Below, piece by piece: positions 11,401 through 22,690 of a stretch of DNA of 64,000 nucleotides. Position 1 is the first letter of the stretch. The number at the start of each line of letters is the position of its first letter. Origin of the DNA: Ifrita kowaldi (lineage: Eukaryota > Chordata > Aves > Passeriformes > Cinclosomatidae); assembly GCA_013398055.1 (NCBI GenBank), contig VZRS01007538.1, positions 67,275-131,274 of the forward strand, in the 5' to 3' direction. Under the pieces are notes generated by a model, which was given only the letters and a program-made list of their open reading frames with translations, had not been told where the DNA came from and ran no database searches. Position numbers and translations under genes: made by a program.

Positions 11401-12387
11401 GTCTTTCCCCTTTCCCTAGGGGAAAACCCAATAAATCTTACATCCAGTCAGAGTGAAACAAATGCTGAAATCCTCCTTTTTTCTCCTGTTTGGAAAAGTT
11501 TTGTTTCTTCCCCGTCCCCAGCCATTGGTGTCACTGGGTGTGGTGACATTTCTGTGTGGTGGCTTAAATTCCGAGTGTGGCCTCTGGTTCCCGCTGGGAT
11601 TTGACACTTTTTTACCCCTGTGGTGGGGCCGTTTGTGACTCAGATTCTCAAATTGCCCCGTGTCTGATAAATGACACAACACGAGGTTGTGTCTGTGCAG
11701 GTGACACTCAAACCATGGCGTGAGAGGTGAGCACACCAAATGTGTGCTTTGGTTTGGATACATCCTTAAACTTCCATGTTTTCCACACGGATTTTTTCAT
11801 CTGCCATGAGCATCCTTGTGAACATGGGAAGTGTTCCTGAGGAGAGGTGCAAGATGCATCTCTGATAGCTTAAACTAGCAAATCCCAGCTTTATTTAGTT
11901 TTCATCTTACCCTGGCTTTGCCTCATTTAGGCTCTGTTTCTGCAAGACGGGGCAGTCAGAGCTGGGTGGGCTGGGTTTATTTTCTGTATCCTCATAGGCT
12001 TGGCTGGAAAGGCAGGAAGTTCTATCCACAGGCATCGGCTAAAAGGAGTTTCGGGGGCTGCAGGGATCCCCCCACTGAGTTCAGATGAAGGCAGCACAAA
12101 AGGCTCAGTCCCTGGCTGGAACATTCCTGCTGCCTTTCCATGTGCCAGCTTTCCTCCTGCATTTGGCCACGGAGCTGCACAGAAGGCAGCTCCTGCCAGT
12201 GCCTTTCCAAGAGGGAAGAACGCAGCCAAGGCTGCTTCAGGCACTTTCTACCCAGTGGTTTTTATCACTCCCCATGGAGTTGTTCACTGAATGCCCTGGG
12301 TTGGGACCCAGCCCTGTGGAGGCACTGGAGCTGTGTTTGTGTTCCCCCACAGGGACGTGGGTCCTCTCTACAGCACCATAAAACAGT
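11401..12387. other. Intronic sequence without recognised features
   Basis: Unique sequence. No gene or mobile element recognised. Confidence 0.5.
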
Positions 12388-12520
12388 CCCTGGACAGAAT
12401 ATCCTGAGCTGGAAGGGTCTCACAAGGATCAGCAGAGTCCAGCTGCACTGGACAGCCCCAAGAATCCCAGCCCATGCCTGAGAGCGTTGTCCAAACGGTG
12501 CCATTTCTGAGCTCATGCAC
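12388..12520 (-). mobile_element. CR1 3' fragment
   Basis: Reverse-strand CR1 end with CAGAATATCCTGAGCTGGAA, then CACAAGGATCAGCAGAGTCC and TGAGAGCGTTGTCCAAACG, which are typical reverse-complement CR1 tail landmarks. Confidence 0.8.
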
Positions 12521-14099
12521 GGTTTTGTGGGGAAAGGGGCTAATGACAACTCCAGAGGGTGTTTCACTGCCTCCCTGCTCCTCATCAGGTGGAACTCTCA
12601 GTGCTCCCTGTGGAAGAAGCATTTATCCTGGAGCAGCTCCTCCCTCCGTCCCTGGGGGCTCAGCACCTGCTGCCATCCCACAGGTGTGGGCAGGGTCCCT
12701 CTGCCTGCACGGGGCTCACGGGGCCAAGGGGGGATTCCTGGGGGCTCAGCACAGCTCCCACAGGACTGACAGCAGGGAAGAACCATCCTGTGGCTATGTC
12801 CATGCACTTGCTGTTGTCTCGTGTGAGGGCAGTGGGTGAATCCCCAGCTCGGGCTGGGCTGCTGCCATCATGTGGGACCTCTTCTTGGGGTGGAAAAGAC
12901 CAGAGCTGAGTCAACAGGAGAAGATTTGCTGTGCCAGTGGCTAGGAGAGGTGGGGAACCACAGGCTGGGCCAGGCTGGAGGGAGCCCAGAGGGGCCCCGG
13001 TGCCACCTCCCTGCTCAGGCAGGGCCATCCCAGAGCACAGGGCACAGGATTGTGTCCAGAGGGCTCTGCAATATCCCCGCTGAGGGAGACTCCAGCCCCT
13101 CCCTGGGCAGCCTGTTCAGGGCTGGGCACTGCCCAGGGCAGCAGTTCTGCCTCCTGTGCAGGGCAATTGCTGGGCTCAGGCCCTGCCCATGGCTCTGGTG
13201 CCACTGCTGGGCACTTTTTAACTCCTGAGCTGCCCCAGTCTCGCTGCAGGAGCTGCAGGAGTTGTGCCCACGAGGTGTGCTCACCATCCCACGGCGTTTG
13301 TCTGGGCAGGGGAAGTTCAACTTGTCCATTTGAAGTGGGATTTATAAAACACAACGAATTCCATGAGAGCTGAGAGCTGTGCTGGGCTGGGGGATCAGAG
13401 GATGAGGTGTAACAGGGCCTGGAGCTGTTCATTAGGACAGATCTTGGAGAGGAGTTCTCTCTTCTGCCTCTTAATTGCCCAATCAAGGCCGGGACCAGAA
13501 AGGCAGGATGCAAGTGAGTGCTGCAGCCCAAGATGCTGCTCTAATTAGAGCAATCCCTGAACCTCATCCAGACTTACAGTGTAGTATCAATTCAGGTTAA
13601 ATTGGGAAACTGAGCAGAAAATTGCTGTCTGGTGTTTGGAGTGGTTTCTGCATCTTAACATTATCTGATATTGTATCATTATGTACTGATGCAAAATGCC
13701 AACGAGTAATGGCAGAGCCCTGCAAGTAATGACACCGGCATGGGAGAGCAGGAAATAGTGAGAGAAATTTAATTTCTTATGCAGTTTCATGAAATAAAGT
13801 CAACTCAGGTACACACTTGTTCAGATTAAATATAATGATGTGTGTCTGCAGCCCGGGTCTGCCGGGAATGCACATCCAGAGGCTGGGGATGCAGGGGGGA
13901 GAGTTGCCATGGAAATACAGCCAATGTCACACTTGCAGCGCGTTGCAAATGGCTCATGTGTCATGGCTCATTTTCCAGAAGAAGCGGGGAAAACTGGGAA
14001 TTAAGGGAAAACATCTTTAAATGTTCACAGCAAGGCACGGCCGGGACCGTGCAGGGGCAAATGTTGGGAGCCCTGAGTGTTTGTGGGGAGAATTTTCGT
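12521..14099. other. Intronic sequence, with a possible CR1 scrap and an AT-rich island
   Basis: 13088-13165 carries CCCTCCCTGGGCAGCCTGTT, which looks like a short reverse-strand CR1 scrap. 13556-13830 is AT-rich, repeat-free and a candidate conserved element. No exon recognised. Confidence 0.45.
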
Positions 14100-14236
14100 G
14101 TTTTATTCCAGGCTGGTTTGGGCTGGAAGGGACCTTAAAGCCCATCCAGTGCCACCCCTGCCATGGCAGGGACACCTCCCACTGTCCCAGGCTGCTCCCA
14201 GCCCCATCCAGCCTGGCCTTGGGCACTGCCAGGGGT
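14100..14236 (-). mobile_element. CR1 3' fragment
   Basis: Reverse-strand CR1 tail with TTTGGGCTGGAAGGGACCTT, the complement of the CCATGGCAGGGGTGGCACTG block, and GCCTGGCCTTGGGCACTGCC at its 5' boundary. Confidence 0.9.
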
Positions 14237-16183
14237 GTGGATACCTCTCCCTTTCCATCAGAACCGGAGCACAGCTCCATGGAGCAGGGCTCCCAGCCGG
14301 CACCCAGCCAGCCCAGGATGTCTGGGATCAGCAGGGCAAGAGGAAGGAGGGGATGGCTCCGACCCCACAGCTCCTGTTCCGGGCTGGGGGCAGGGAGTGA
14401 TGGAGCCCAAAGCACATCTGTGGCAGGGCTTTGCAGCATTCCCGGGATCCTGCCTGATCCCTTCTCCTTCCTCCTGCTGGACAGCACAGCTGGAACACCC
14501 CTGGGCTGGCTGGGCTTCCCCTCCCTGCCCTCAGGGGACTGCACAGCACATCAGCTTTCCCTCACTTTGTTCCTTCCAAGCCCTCAGCAGCCCAGTTCCC
14601 GCAGTTGCCTGTTCCTTCCTGAGTTGCCTGAGCTGTGCCAGATGATCCAGGGTTATTGCTGGATCTGTCCTGTAACTGGGAATTCAGTTGCTGGCTCTTG
14701 TGTGGACTAACCCAGCTCTCGCTTTAAAATTGGATGAAGTGCTCAAGGATATATTTTTCTTACTTTGTTCTGATTTTTTGGGGGGGAATAATGGTTTTGC
14801 CATGCAAAAATAAATGAGGCTGCTAGACAAACAGCTTGGGTTGTTAGAGCCTCCCTCCAAGTAATTATGGTGTAATTCAGGCCTCTGAAATAAGAAGCAA
14901 ACAATAAATAAATGATTAACCCGTCTTTAGAGTGTTGAAATCTCTATGTATTTTAAGGCTGCAGTGGGTAAACAGGAGCAAATGCGTGTTTGAACAGGCA
15001 GTAGAGGAGGGACAGGAGAATCAGCGAACCAGAATCCACGAGAATTCCCAGCTCAGGACCTGCCCAGCTGCTACCTGGGGTCAGTTATCTGTCCCTGCTA
15101 TCAGCTTCCCTGTGGGATGGGTGTGACAGCCCGGGGCTCAGCTGTGTTTGAGGTGATTTTTGGGGTGTGAACTGGGAGTTCTCTGAAGGACAGAGCCCTT
15201 TCTGTATGCAGAGAAATGAAGGAGCTGGCCAGTTCCTGCCTGGTGGAGAAGGCACCGGTGCTGCTGGGCACAGAGGGGAGCTGAGGGACAATTTGGGCTG
15301 TTTGATTGGAATGGACTCAGTCCTCACCCACACGAGGCCTCCGCTGTGCCTGTTACAGACAAACTGCCCCGGGGCTGAGGTCTGCAGAGCCAGAGGGTCC
15401 CTGGCACCCCTGGCACAGCCCATGGGTGCTCCTGCTGCGGGAGGGGAGGGAGGCAGAGGTTGGCACAGAGGGGAAAATGCACATCCTCCCTTTTCCCCCA
15501 TCCTCCCTTTTCCCCCATCCTTCCCTTTCCCTCCATCTTCCCTTTCCCTCTCCTCTCTCCCGCTCCAAGCAACTTGTCACCTGCAGCCCCCTGAGGTGAA
15601 AAGTGACTCAAATTGGAACGTAAAGCTGGGTGCCTTCACTGTGGCAGCAGAGCTCTGGGTTCTGTCAGCTGCCAGCTCCCACCTGGCTGTGAGCTGGGCA
15701 GGTGTCCCAGAGCTGCAGCTCCAGGGAGGGTTTATTCTCTCAAGCCAAGGTGATGCTCCTTAAAATGAAGTGTCATTTCTCTCTTCTTGCTGATGTATTT
15801 CCTTGAACAGCAAAGAAAGGCTGCAGAAGAAAATTGAGTGGAGTTCCTGCCAAATTCAAACACACTGTAGTGATAAATATGGTTCTGAATAAACCTCCTT
15901 GTAGTCACAAATCAATTAATCTTTTTTTTCCCCGTGTGCTCCATCCTAAGGATTTACTTTCTCATAGAGCTTTCCAAGCTCATGCGGTGCCTAATTCCTC
16001 ACCTGGATAAATAACTGGTGGCATTTTTATTCCACAGCAAACCGGCATTATCTTTCTTGCTGTGTACAAGCAAAGGGAGTTTTATTTATTTGTTTCCTTA
16101 TTTTCCCCAGAGCAAACTCTGGGAGCTGGGGCTTGGAATAAAGCGGAGTTCAGGGCTTGCTGAGGAGCAGCTCTGCCACGGTT
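14237..16183. other. Intronic sequence with a pyrimidine tract
   Basis: Unique sequence including an AT-rich stretch at 14720-14930 and the pyrimidine tract at 15484-15565. No exon recognised. Confidence 0.5.
15484..15565. repeat. Polypyrimidine tract, imperfect CCTCCCTTTTCCCC repeats
   Basis: About 80 bases almost purely C and T, built from imperfect copies of CCATCCTCCCTTTTCCC and shorter variants. Such homopurine/homopyrimidine tracts can form triplex DNA. Confidence 0.85.
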
Positions 16184-16303
16184 CAAGGAGCGCTTGGACA
16201 ACGCTCTCAGGGACAGGGGGGGATTGTTGGGGTGTCTGTGCAGGGCCAGGAGCTGGACTGGATGATCCCTGTGGGGCTTTTCCAGCCCAGGACACTCTGA
16301 TTC
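16184..16303 (+). mobile_element. CR1 3' fragment
   Basis: Plus-strand CR1 tail with GGTTCAAGGAGCGCTTGGAC, AACGCTCTCAGGGACAGG and GCCAGGAGCTGGACTGGATG, ending in CACTCTGATTCCATGA. Same subfamily as 2785-2877 and 57297-57378. Confidence 0.88.
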
Positions 16304-16829
16304 CATGAGCAGCCTCAGAGGACAAGTGGTCTCCATCAGTTTTCTGGAGCCCTTTGGTTTGCCAGATCCCCTTGGCTGAGGATGCTCCGTGGATTTTTAG
16401 GGAAGGGCTGTCCCACAGTTTGGGCAGAGCTCTTTCCTGCTCTTCTCCTGCTCAGAGCTGGCCTAAAGCCCTGCAGGGAGTTCAGCTCAGGGCTGGGGTG
16501 AGCAGGGACAGAGCAGAAACTTCCCACCTTGTGTGGCAGGAGCTCTTTCTTCAGCCTTCTGCCTCTCTGGGGGTGAGTTAAAAATAGAGATTAAAGAAGA
16601 CCAAGCACATGATTGAGTGTGAAGCTCCTGTGTGCTCGGTGGCCCCAGGAGCTGCAGCACATCCTCAGCCTGGGCTGCTCTGCAGGGACAGAGACTCTGG
16701 AGCGAGCCCAGAGCAGGTGACTGAGTGTCAGATCCAGAGATCTGGGCAGGGGCTGGGAGCAGGGCAGAGCTGACCTGGGAATTCATCAGGAATTGAACTG
16801 GAACGGGAGAACTGCTGGGTGCAAAAAGA
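16304..16829. other. Intronic sequence without recognised features
   Basis: Unique sequence between two CR1 copies. Nothing recognised. Confidence 0.5.
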
Positions 16830-17228
16830 GCAAAGGAGCTGGGAAGGGTCTGGAGCCCCAGGAGCAGCTGAGGGAGCTGGGAAAGGGGCTCAGCCTGGAG
16901 AAAAGGAGGCTCAGGGGGGACCTTGTGGCTCTGCACAACTCCCTGACAGGAGGGGGCAGCCGGGGGGGGTCGGGCTCTGCTCCCAGGGAACAGGGACAGG
17001 AGGAGAGGGAACGGCCTCAGGCTGGGCCAGGGGAGGCTCAGGGTGGATTTTGAGGAATATTTCTTCATGAAAGGGTTGTCCAGCAGGGGTGGAGTCCCCA
17101 TCCCTGGAGGGGTTTAACAGCCCTGTGGATGTGGCACTTGGGGACATGGGGCAGCGGTGGCCCTGGCAGTGCTGGGGGAACAGTTGGATGAATAACCTTT
17201 TACAACCCAAAGAACTCCATGATTTTAT
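16830..17228 (+). mobile_element. CR1 element, about 400 bp
   Basis: Runs from GGAGCTGGGAAGGGTCTGGA through TTGTGGCTCTGCACAACTCC and GGAATATTTCTTCATGAAAG to a CAACCCAAAGAACTCCATGA end. It is very similar to 62290-62740. A G-rich stretch near 16960-16975 could form a G-quadruplex. Confidence 0.9.
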
Positions 17229-18889
17229 CCGGACCTCACCTGCCAGCACTACCGAGTGCCAGAACCCCTCCTGAGTTCCAGCAGTGCAGGATATCCCTGC
17301 TGAACTCTTTCAGCTCCCCTTGCCCACGCCCACATGTTGGGATGTGTGACAGCTCTGCCTCTGCTCCCTGCAAACACAGGGGAGACATTCCAGGAAATAA
17401 TCCATGGTCTTGTGCTTCTGAGTGAACTTAAAAAACGCATTGCAAAGGTCTGCTGGATGAGCAGCTCACTGAGAGATGCAAACATCACTGACTGGCTTCT
17501 TCAGTGCTTCTGCAGGGTGAATTTTTCAGCTCTTTTCTGTTGTCTTTAACGTGTGAGAGGTGATCAACATCCTCAACCCACAGCCTAAAAATGGAGCAGC
17601 CATTGGGTTTTTCCTCACCCAGGTGGTGAAGGTGAAGGGTGCTGCACAGAAGGGGACAATCTTTGGGAGTGCTGTGGGACTCTGGGCAATGGTAATGGAT
17701 GGTAGAGAATTTATATCCTGAATTATGAACCCCCTGCATGTTGCCACTGGGGTTTGCCTCACAGAAATGTTTCTAAGAGGACAGGGAGCAGAGCAGGAAG
17801 CTGGAAGTCAGCTTGCACAGGCCCCACGAGCTTTCCTTTCATCCCTTGTAGATGTGAAATATTGACTCAAGTTCTGAAATCCTGAGACATGGATATTTAA
17901 AATCTCTGAGGAGCTCTCCTGCTCTGAAAGATCGTCTCTCATTAGCATCACATCAAGGATGCTCCCTGAAAAGAGGAGCCTTCCCTGTGTTTCAGCACAC
18001 AGGGCCATTAAATGCCCTGCTTGGTTTCTGTCCTGGGGTTTCTCAAGGACAGGGGGGGTTTTTTTGTCTGGTTCTGTGTGGGAGAGAAAAAAAGCAAGGG
18101 AGCATTAATTGCTTGCAAATGCTCTTTCAAAAGTCACAGAAAGGGTGAGCTCCTGCAAGGGGTCTTTGTGGAAGGTTTGGGGGTTTCCCAGCACAGGGTC
18201 TGGGCTTTAACCAGCAGGCGAGAAAAGCCCTCTGCTGCCTGTAGGTGTGGCAGGGAACAAGGTGGGGCTGGGATGAGGCAGAAGATGCCAGGGGGTGGCT
18301 GGGTGCCCCCTCTGTCTTGGAGAAGTGTCCTGCTGCCAGGATATCCTCTGCCAGCACTGAGAGTCACCAGGCCCAGATAAATTCACAACAGTGAGGAGCT
18401 GTCTGGAAATGACAAAGTTTGCCAGCTGCAAGCATCAGTTACAGGCAGCAGCAAAGGGAAGCAGGAGCAGATGGTTCATAAAGCATCGTGGCAGCTCGAG
18501 GAGTTACCAGTTGAATTTACTGGTGGCAGTGGCAGGCCTTTGTTATCAGCTTGGCCAAGGGAGTCTCCTTTTGGTCCACAAGATCCATCTCCTCATCCTC
18601 CTTTTTTTGCTTTCTTGCCCTGGAAGGAAGGAGGGTGTTCAGCATCAACCCCAAGCCCTGGTTGTGTAACCATTCCCTCCTTGACCTGGTGATACCCTGG
18701 TGGAAGTTTTCTCTCTCTTTGTATCACAGGACTTCCCACCAAGCTCCCAAAAGTTTGAGCAGCCACGTGTGGAATCCGCAGCAGGAGCAGTCCATGGTGC
18801 AAAGGCCTGGGAGTGGGAACGGCTGGGGAAGGGTGTTCCCAGCTGCAGTGAGGTGTCAGAGGTCCCCCAAGGCCACACAGCTGATGCAT
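17229..18889. other. Intronic sequence without recognised features
   Basis: About 1.7 kb of unique sequence up to the LTR. No exon, RNA gene or repeat recognised. Confidence 0.5.
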
Positions 18890-19330
18890 TGAGGGGCTGC
18901 CTAAAAACAGAGGGCAGACAGAATTAAGAGAGTAAGAGCGGTTCTATTTACTGAAGGGCTTTCAGGTACATTTAGGGCAGTCAGAGCCCCCAGGGGCTAC
19001 ACCCAAAACGGACCATGGGGTCACGGGTTTCACACTTTTATAGGTTTGGTCCATTTGCATATCGGGGGTTAATCCTCCAATTAACAATTTCAGGTAATGA
19101 AGTCATTTACCCCAAGTTTGCTCCCCCCCAGCTCATTGTTGTTACATTTCTCAGGGCCTGAGGCAGTGAGGTGTCCTGGAGTTCCAGGCCTGGAGAGGAA
19201 TTGTTTTGTCTGACCAGAGTGGGAGAACAGCAGCTAACAAGCTGTGTGGAGTTTAGAGTTACACATTAAAGAATCACAGGTTATGAAAAATATAAAAGCT
19301 GAAATCCTAAGGCATCACATCACATCAGGC
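18890..19330 (-). mobile_element. Solo LTR of an endogenous retrovirus (ERVK-like)
   Basis: Minus-strand LTR of about 440 bp. Reading the minus strand it opens TGTGATGCCTTAGGATTTCA, has a TATA box CTATAAAAG (complement at 19035-19043), an AGTAAA-type poly(A) signal (complement at 18947-18952) and ends GGCAGCCCCTCA. It resembles class II (ERVK-like) LTRs of songbirds as I remember them. The flanks 18884-18889 and those after 19330 do not match, so no target-site duplication is visible; recombination or loss of one flank is possible. No coding part remains. Confidence 0.75.
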
Positions 19331-19358
19331 TGGGTGGCAGGACTGCAGCCAGGCTGTG

Positions 19359-19415
19359 TGTGCTGGTTTGGCCAAAATCTAGCAATATATCCTCTGAGAG
19401 AAAACCAGATTACAA
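19359..19415 (-). mobile_element. LTR stub ending at a single N
   Basis: 57 bp matching the outer (minus-strand 3') end of the LTR at 25918-26551, 55 of 57 bases identical by eye, starting TGTGCTGGTTTGGCCAAAAT. It stops exactly at the ambiguous base 19416, after which the sequence is unrelated. This looks like an insertion lost or collapsed at an assembly join. Confidence 0.8.
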
Positions 19416-19416
19416 N
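19416..19416. other. Single ambiguous base (N)
   Basis: One N directly abuts the LTR stub. More likely a join or collapsed repeat than a base-calling ambiguity, because homology to the other LTR stops here. Confidence 0.6.
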
Positions 19417-22208
19417 TGAGAGCCAAACTCCAGTTGCCAGCCTCTCTCAGCAGGTTTCTGTGCTGTAGCTGCCTCCTTCGGGCTCAGCCCGCTGCAGGGC
19501 TGGGCTGAGCTCTCAGTCTGGCACAGCGTGGAACAGAAAATAACTGATCCCGCTGGGAAAAGCCCGTTGTGGTACATGACATCCCCTGGAAACCCTGCCA
19601 GGGGCGGAGGTGTCACCCACAAACCTTCCTGGCACACCCAGAGCAGCACCTTTGGTGTCCTAAAACCTGACCAGTCCCGGGGAGTGATGCAGGAGGGCCC
19701 AGGAGCCCTCAGCACTGCAGGGAGGGTGACCCCCAGCCACGCCAGGGGACTCGGTGGCACAGCAGGACCCTGCTGGCTCTGGCAGGGCACTGACAGCAGC
19801 AGGGGAGGGACTCTGATGTATAATCCCTGAGGCTGGCTTTGTGACAGCCCTGTCACTGCAGAACCAGGTCCCTGGGGCTCCGTGCCACGAGGCAGCTCCG
19901 GGGAGCCCTCGGGGGCTTCGGCAGAGCTGGGCTCTGGCTGCTGCTGAAGGGAAGCTGCAAATGTCACGGGTGGGACATCTTCTGACAGCACCTGTGACTG
20001 CTCCTGCAGGGCCTCCAGGGGGGTTGGGTGTTGGTGTTTCCCACCTTTTGCCCCTGAGGCACCAAGGGAGTCCATCTGTGGAGAGGTTTCAGGTTGTGGA
20101 AAAGTATAAAGAGTTTGTAGTGATTTCATCCAAATCAGAGGCTGATGGGACAAGCACTGAGGACAGCCTGGCTTTGGGAAGAGGGACAGCAGCGATACTG
20201 GCTTCCCAAAAAAAGTCTGTCTTTGGGAAGGCTCTGGAATATCTGTGCTTACCAACAGCAGGGCTGTGCTGCTGTATGCCCGTAATGGCTCCAAAATCCT
20301 GGCACAACCAAACTGGCTGCTGGGTGAACAAACTTTGGGATTTAGGAGCAGCTTTGGAAAAGCTTGGGAGGATGGAGTGAACGTGGCAGGGGACGTGTTT
20401 GGGATTTCTCCATGGCCCTAAGGACAGGGAGGCCTGGGTGGCCCCGCTGCCACCACTGGGAGCTCTGGCACACGAGGAGCACCTGAGCTGCAGAGCTGGG
20501 CTGGGGTTGGTGAGTTTGGTGTGTCAGGGCCCAGCCCCAAAGGCACCAAGAGCAGGGAAGACACCTGAAAATCCGGGCTGCTGCCCAGTTCTCTCCAGGT
20601 GTTTTGGTGGGAAAGGCTCCTGCTGCACTGCTGATGATAACCAGGTGACCAGCTGAGGGAATTTGTGGGACCTCTTTAGTGTGGAGCTTCCTCTGCAGTA
20701 TTTGGGAATTTGTGGGATGGATTTCAGAGCCATTTTCATCAGAGCAGTCAGAGAAAAGAGGGATCTGCCCCAAATCGATGAGGTTCAGCATTGTGGGTGT
20801 CCAGGTCACCTTTGGAGATTGGATTTTGGTTCTGAGCACCTCTGAGCACTGCTGAGTGATTTGCTGCAGTGAAGAGCTGAGGTTTTGGGAAGCAGTTACT
20901 CTTCCTCGTGAGCCAAAACTTCAGGAACTCCTGTAACTGTCACTCACTGTCAATGGAAACATTTACAGGAAATGAACTTCTCGATGGACAGCTGCTCCTG
21001 CCCCCAAACTTCCTGCAGAATGCCTTGGTTTTCTTACTGAGATCGGTATGTTCTGATCCAGCATCACCCTGCTCAATACTCAGCCTCTGAAAGGAGAGAG
21101 GGGGGCAGAAGTGAGGCAGTGGAGTTGCAAATGCAGGTTCTCAAGGATAAGGAGAGCTAAACTCTCCTGGAGCTGAGCTGGAATCCTGCTGGACACGCGG
21201 TGCTGAGCATCCTCATCACCCACAAGATCCAGCTCTGGGATCTGTCTCAAAAAAGTTGCTGGTGCTCAGCACCTCGCAGGATTTGCCCCTTTGTGCAGGA
21301 AAAAGGATCAGACAAATACAGGCACATTTATCTGCTGAGTTTTCAGCAGGAAAATGGATGAGTTTGGAATTACTCGCCATATGTTCCCCTTTGGGCATCA
21401 GGCTCTGCACTCTGTGCTTGCTGCTGGGGACTGGAGGGATGGAGCAGGAGAGGCTCTCCAAGCTGGCGGCCACAGCCCTCCTCCTTTGCTCAGCAGCTTT
21501 GAAACACCAATATTTAATGCAGCATCTTCCCTTCCTTCTGCTGCAACTCCCCCCGGACCTTTCCACCCACTCGCGCACTCAGCATGTTCTGCTCCCCCTC
21601 ACATATGGCACACAGAATTTTCCCTGCATTAAAACCCTAACCCGGGGAAGATTTGATGCTCCAAAAAACGTAGCAGTGAAATTAGAAACACGAAAATATG
21701 AGGCCCACTGGAAGGGAAGGGGATTCCACCCGGGAAATAACAAAGGGATCTGTCTGCGGCATGTCCTGCTGCGTTCATGAGCAGGGGCTGCACGGAGCTC
21801 TTTGAGGAGCTGAGTCTTTAATCAGGGAACTTTGACCTCCTGGCTTTGGGAGAGGGCGGGCAGAGCCCGGCCCTGTGTCCATGCAGGTCACAGGCACACA
21901 TGCCCAGGTCCATGTGTGTGTCCCCGAGGCCGTGCCCTCCCCAGGCCCTCCTGTTCCCACAGCCCCTCCTGCACCTCGGGGACCTCTGCTGAACCCCCTA
22001 CCCTGGGCTGGGCCTTCTCTCCCATCCCAGTCCCTCTGCAGGGCGATTGCTGCTCCTGGAGAAACCACCTTGGTGTTAACCAGGCTGGGATGGGCAGCCA
22101 GAGGTGTGCTGTGGAGTCTGGGGGGCGTTCAGGGGCTCGGAGAGCAGTGCGGGTGCTGAGGACATCCACTGTGCCTCGCTGCAGGGGCTGTGTGCCGCGG
22201 CAGGCCCA
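19417..22208. other. Intronic sequence without recognised features
   Basis: About 2.8 kb with no recognised gene or mobile element. A long minus-strand open frame (19410-20294) has no domains and is discussed under rejected items. Confidence 0.5.
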
Positions 22209-22690
22209 GGGTGAGCCCGGCTCTGTCCCGAGGGTGAGCCCGGCTCTGTCCCGAGGGTGAGCCCGGCTCTGTCCCGAGGGTGAGCCCGGCTGTGCCCTGA
22301 GGGTGAGCCCGGCTCTGTTCTGAGGGTGAGCCCGGCTCAGTCCCGAGGGTGAGCCCGGCTCTGTTCTGAGGATGAGCCCGGCTCTGTTCCGAGGGTGAGC
22401 CCGGCTCTGCCTTGAGGGTGAGCCCGGCCCAGTCCCGAGTCTGAGCCCGGCTCTGTTCTGAGGATGAGCCCGGCTCTGTCCTGAGGGTGAGCCCAGCTCT
22501 GTCCCGAGGGTGAGCCCGGCTCTGCCCTGAGGGTGAGCCTGGCTCTGTTCTGAGGGTGAGCCCAGCTCTGTCCCGAGGGCGAGCCCGGCTCAGTCCCGAG
22601 TCTGAGCCCGGCTCTGCCCTGAGGGTGAGCCCAGCTCTGTGCCGAGGATGAGCCCAGCTCAGTCCCGAGGATGAGCCCAGCTCTGTCCTC
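22209..22690. repeat. 23-bp minisatellite, about 21 copies
   Basis: Head-to-tail units of 23 bp with consensus GGGTGAGCCCGGCTCTGTCC plus CGA, differing at a few positions (TGTCCCGA, TGTTCTGA, TGCCCTGA, CAGTCCCGA). There are no unique spacers. Because 23 is not a multiple of 3 and the unit has no stop codon on the minus strand, that strand stays open across the array and yields a 23-residue peptide period, a false gene signal. Confidence 0.95.

Noticed and set aside
19410..20294. 294-codon open frame, minus strand, next to an LTR stub
   Set aside because: Considered as a retroviral remnant, but it has no gag, pol or env motif. It is Pro/Ser/Gln-rich and ends across the N. Treated as chance.
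22209..22690. CRISPR-like regular repeats
   Set aside because: Units are contiguous with no unique spacers, and the sequence is vertebrate. It is a minisatellite.
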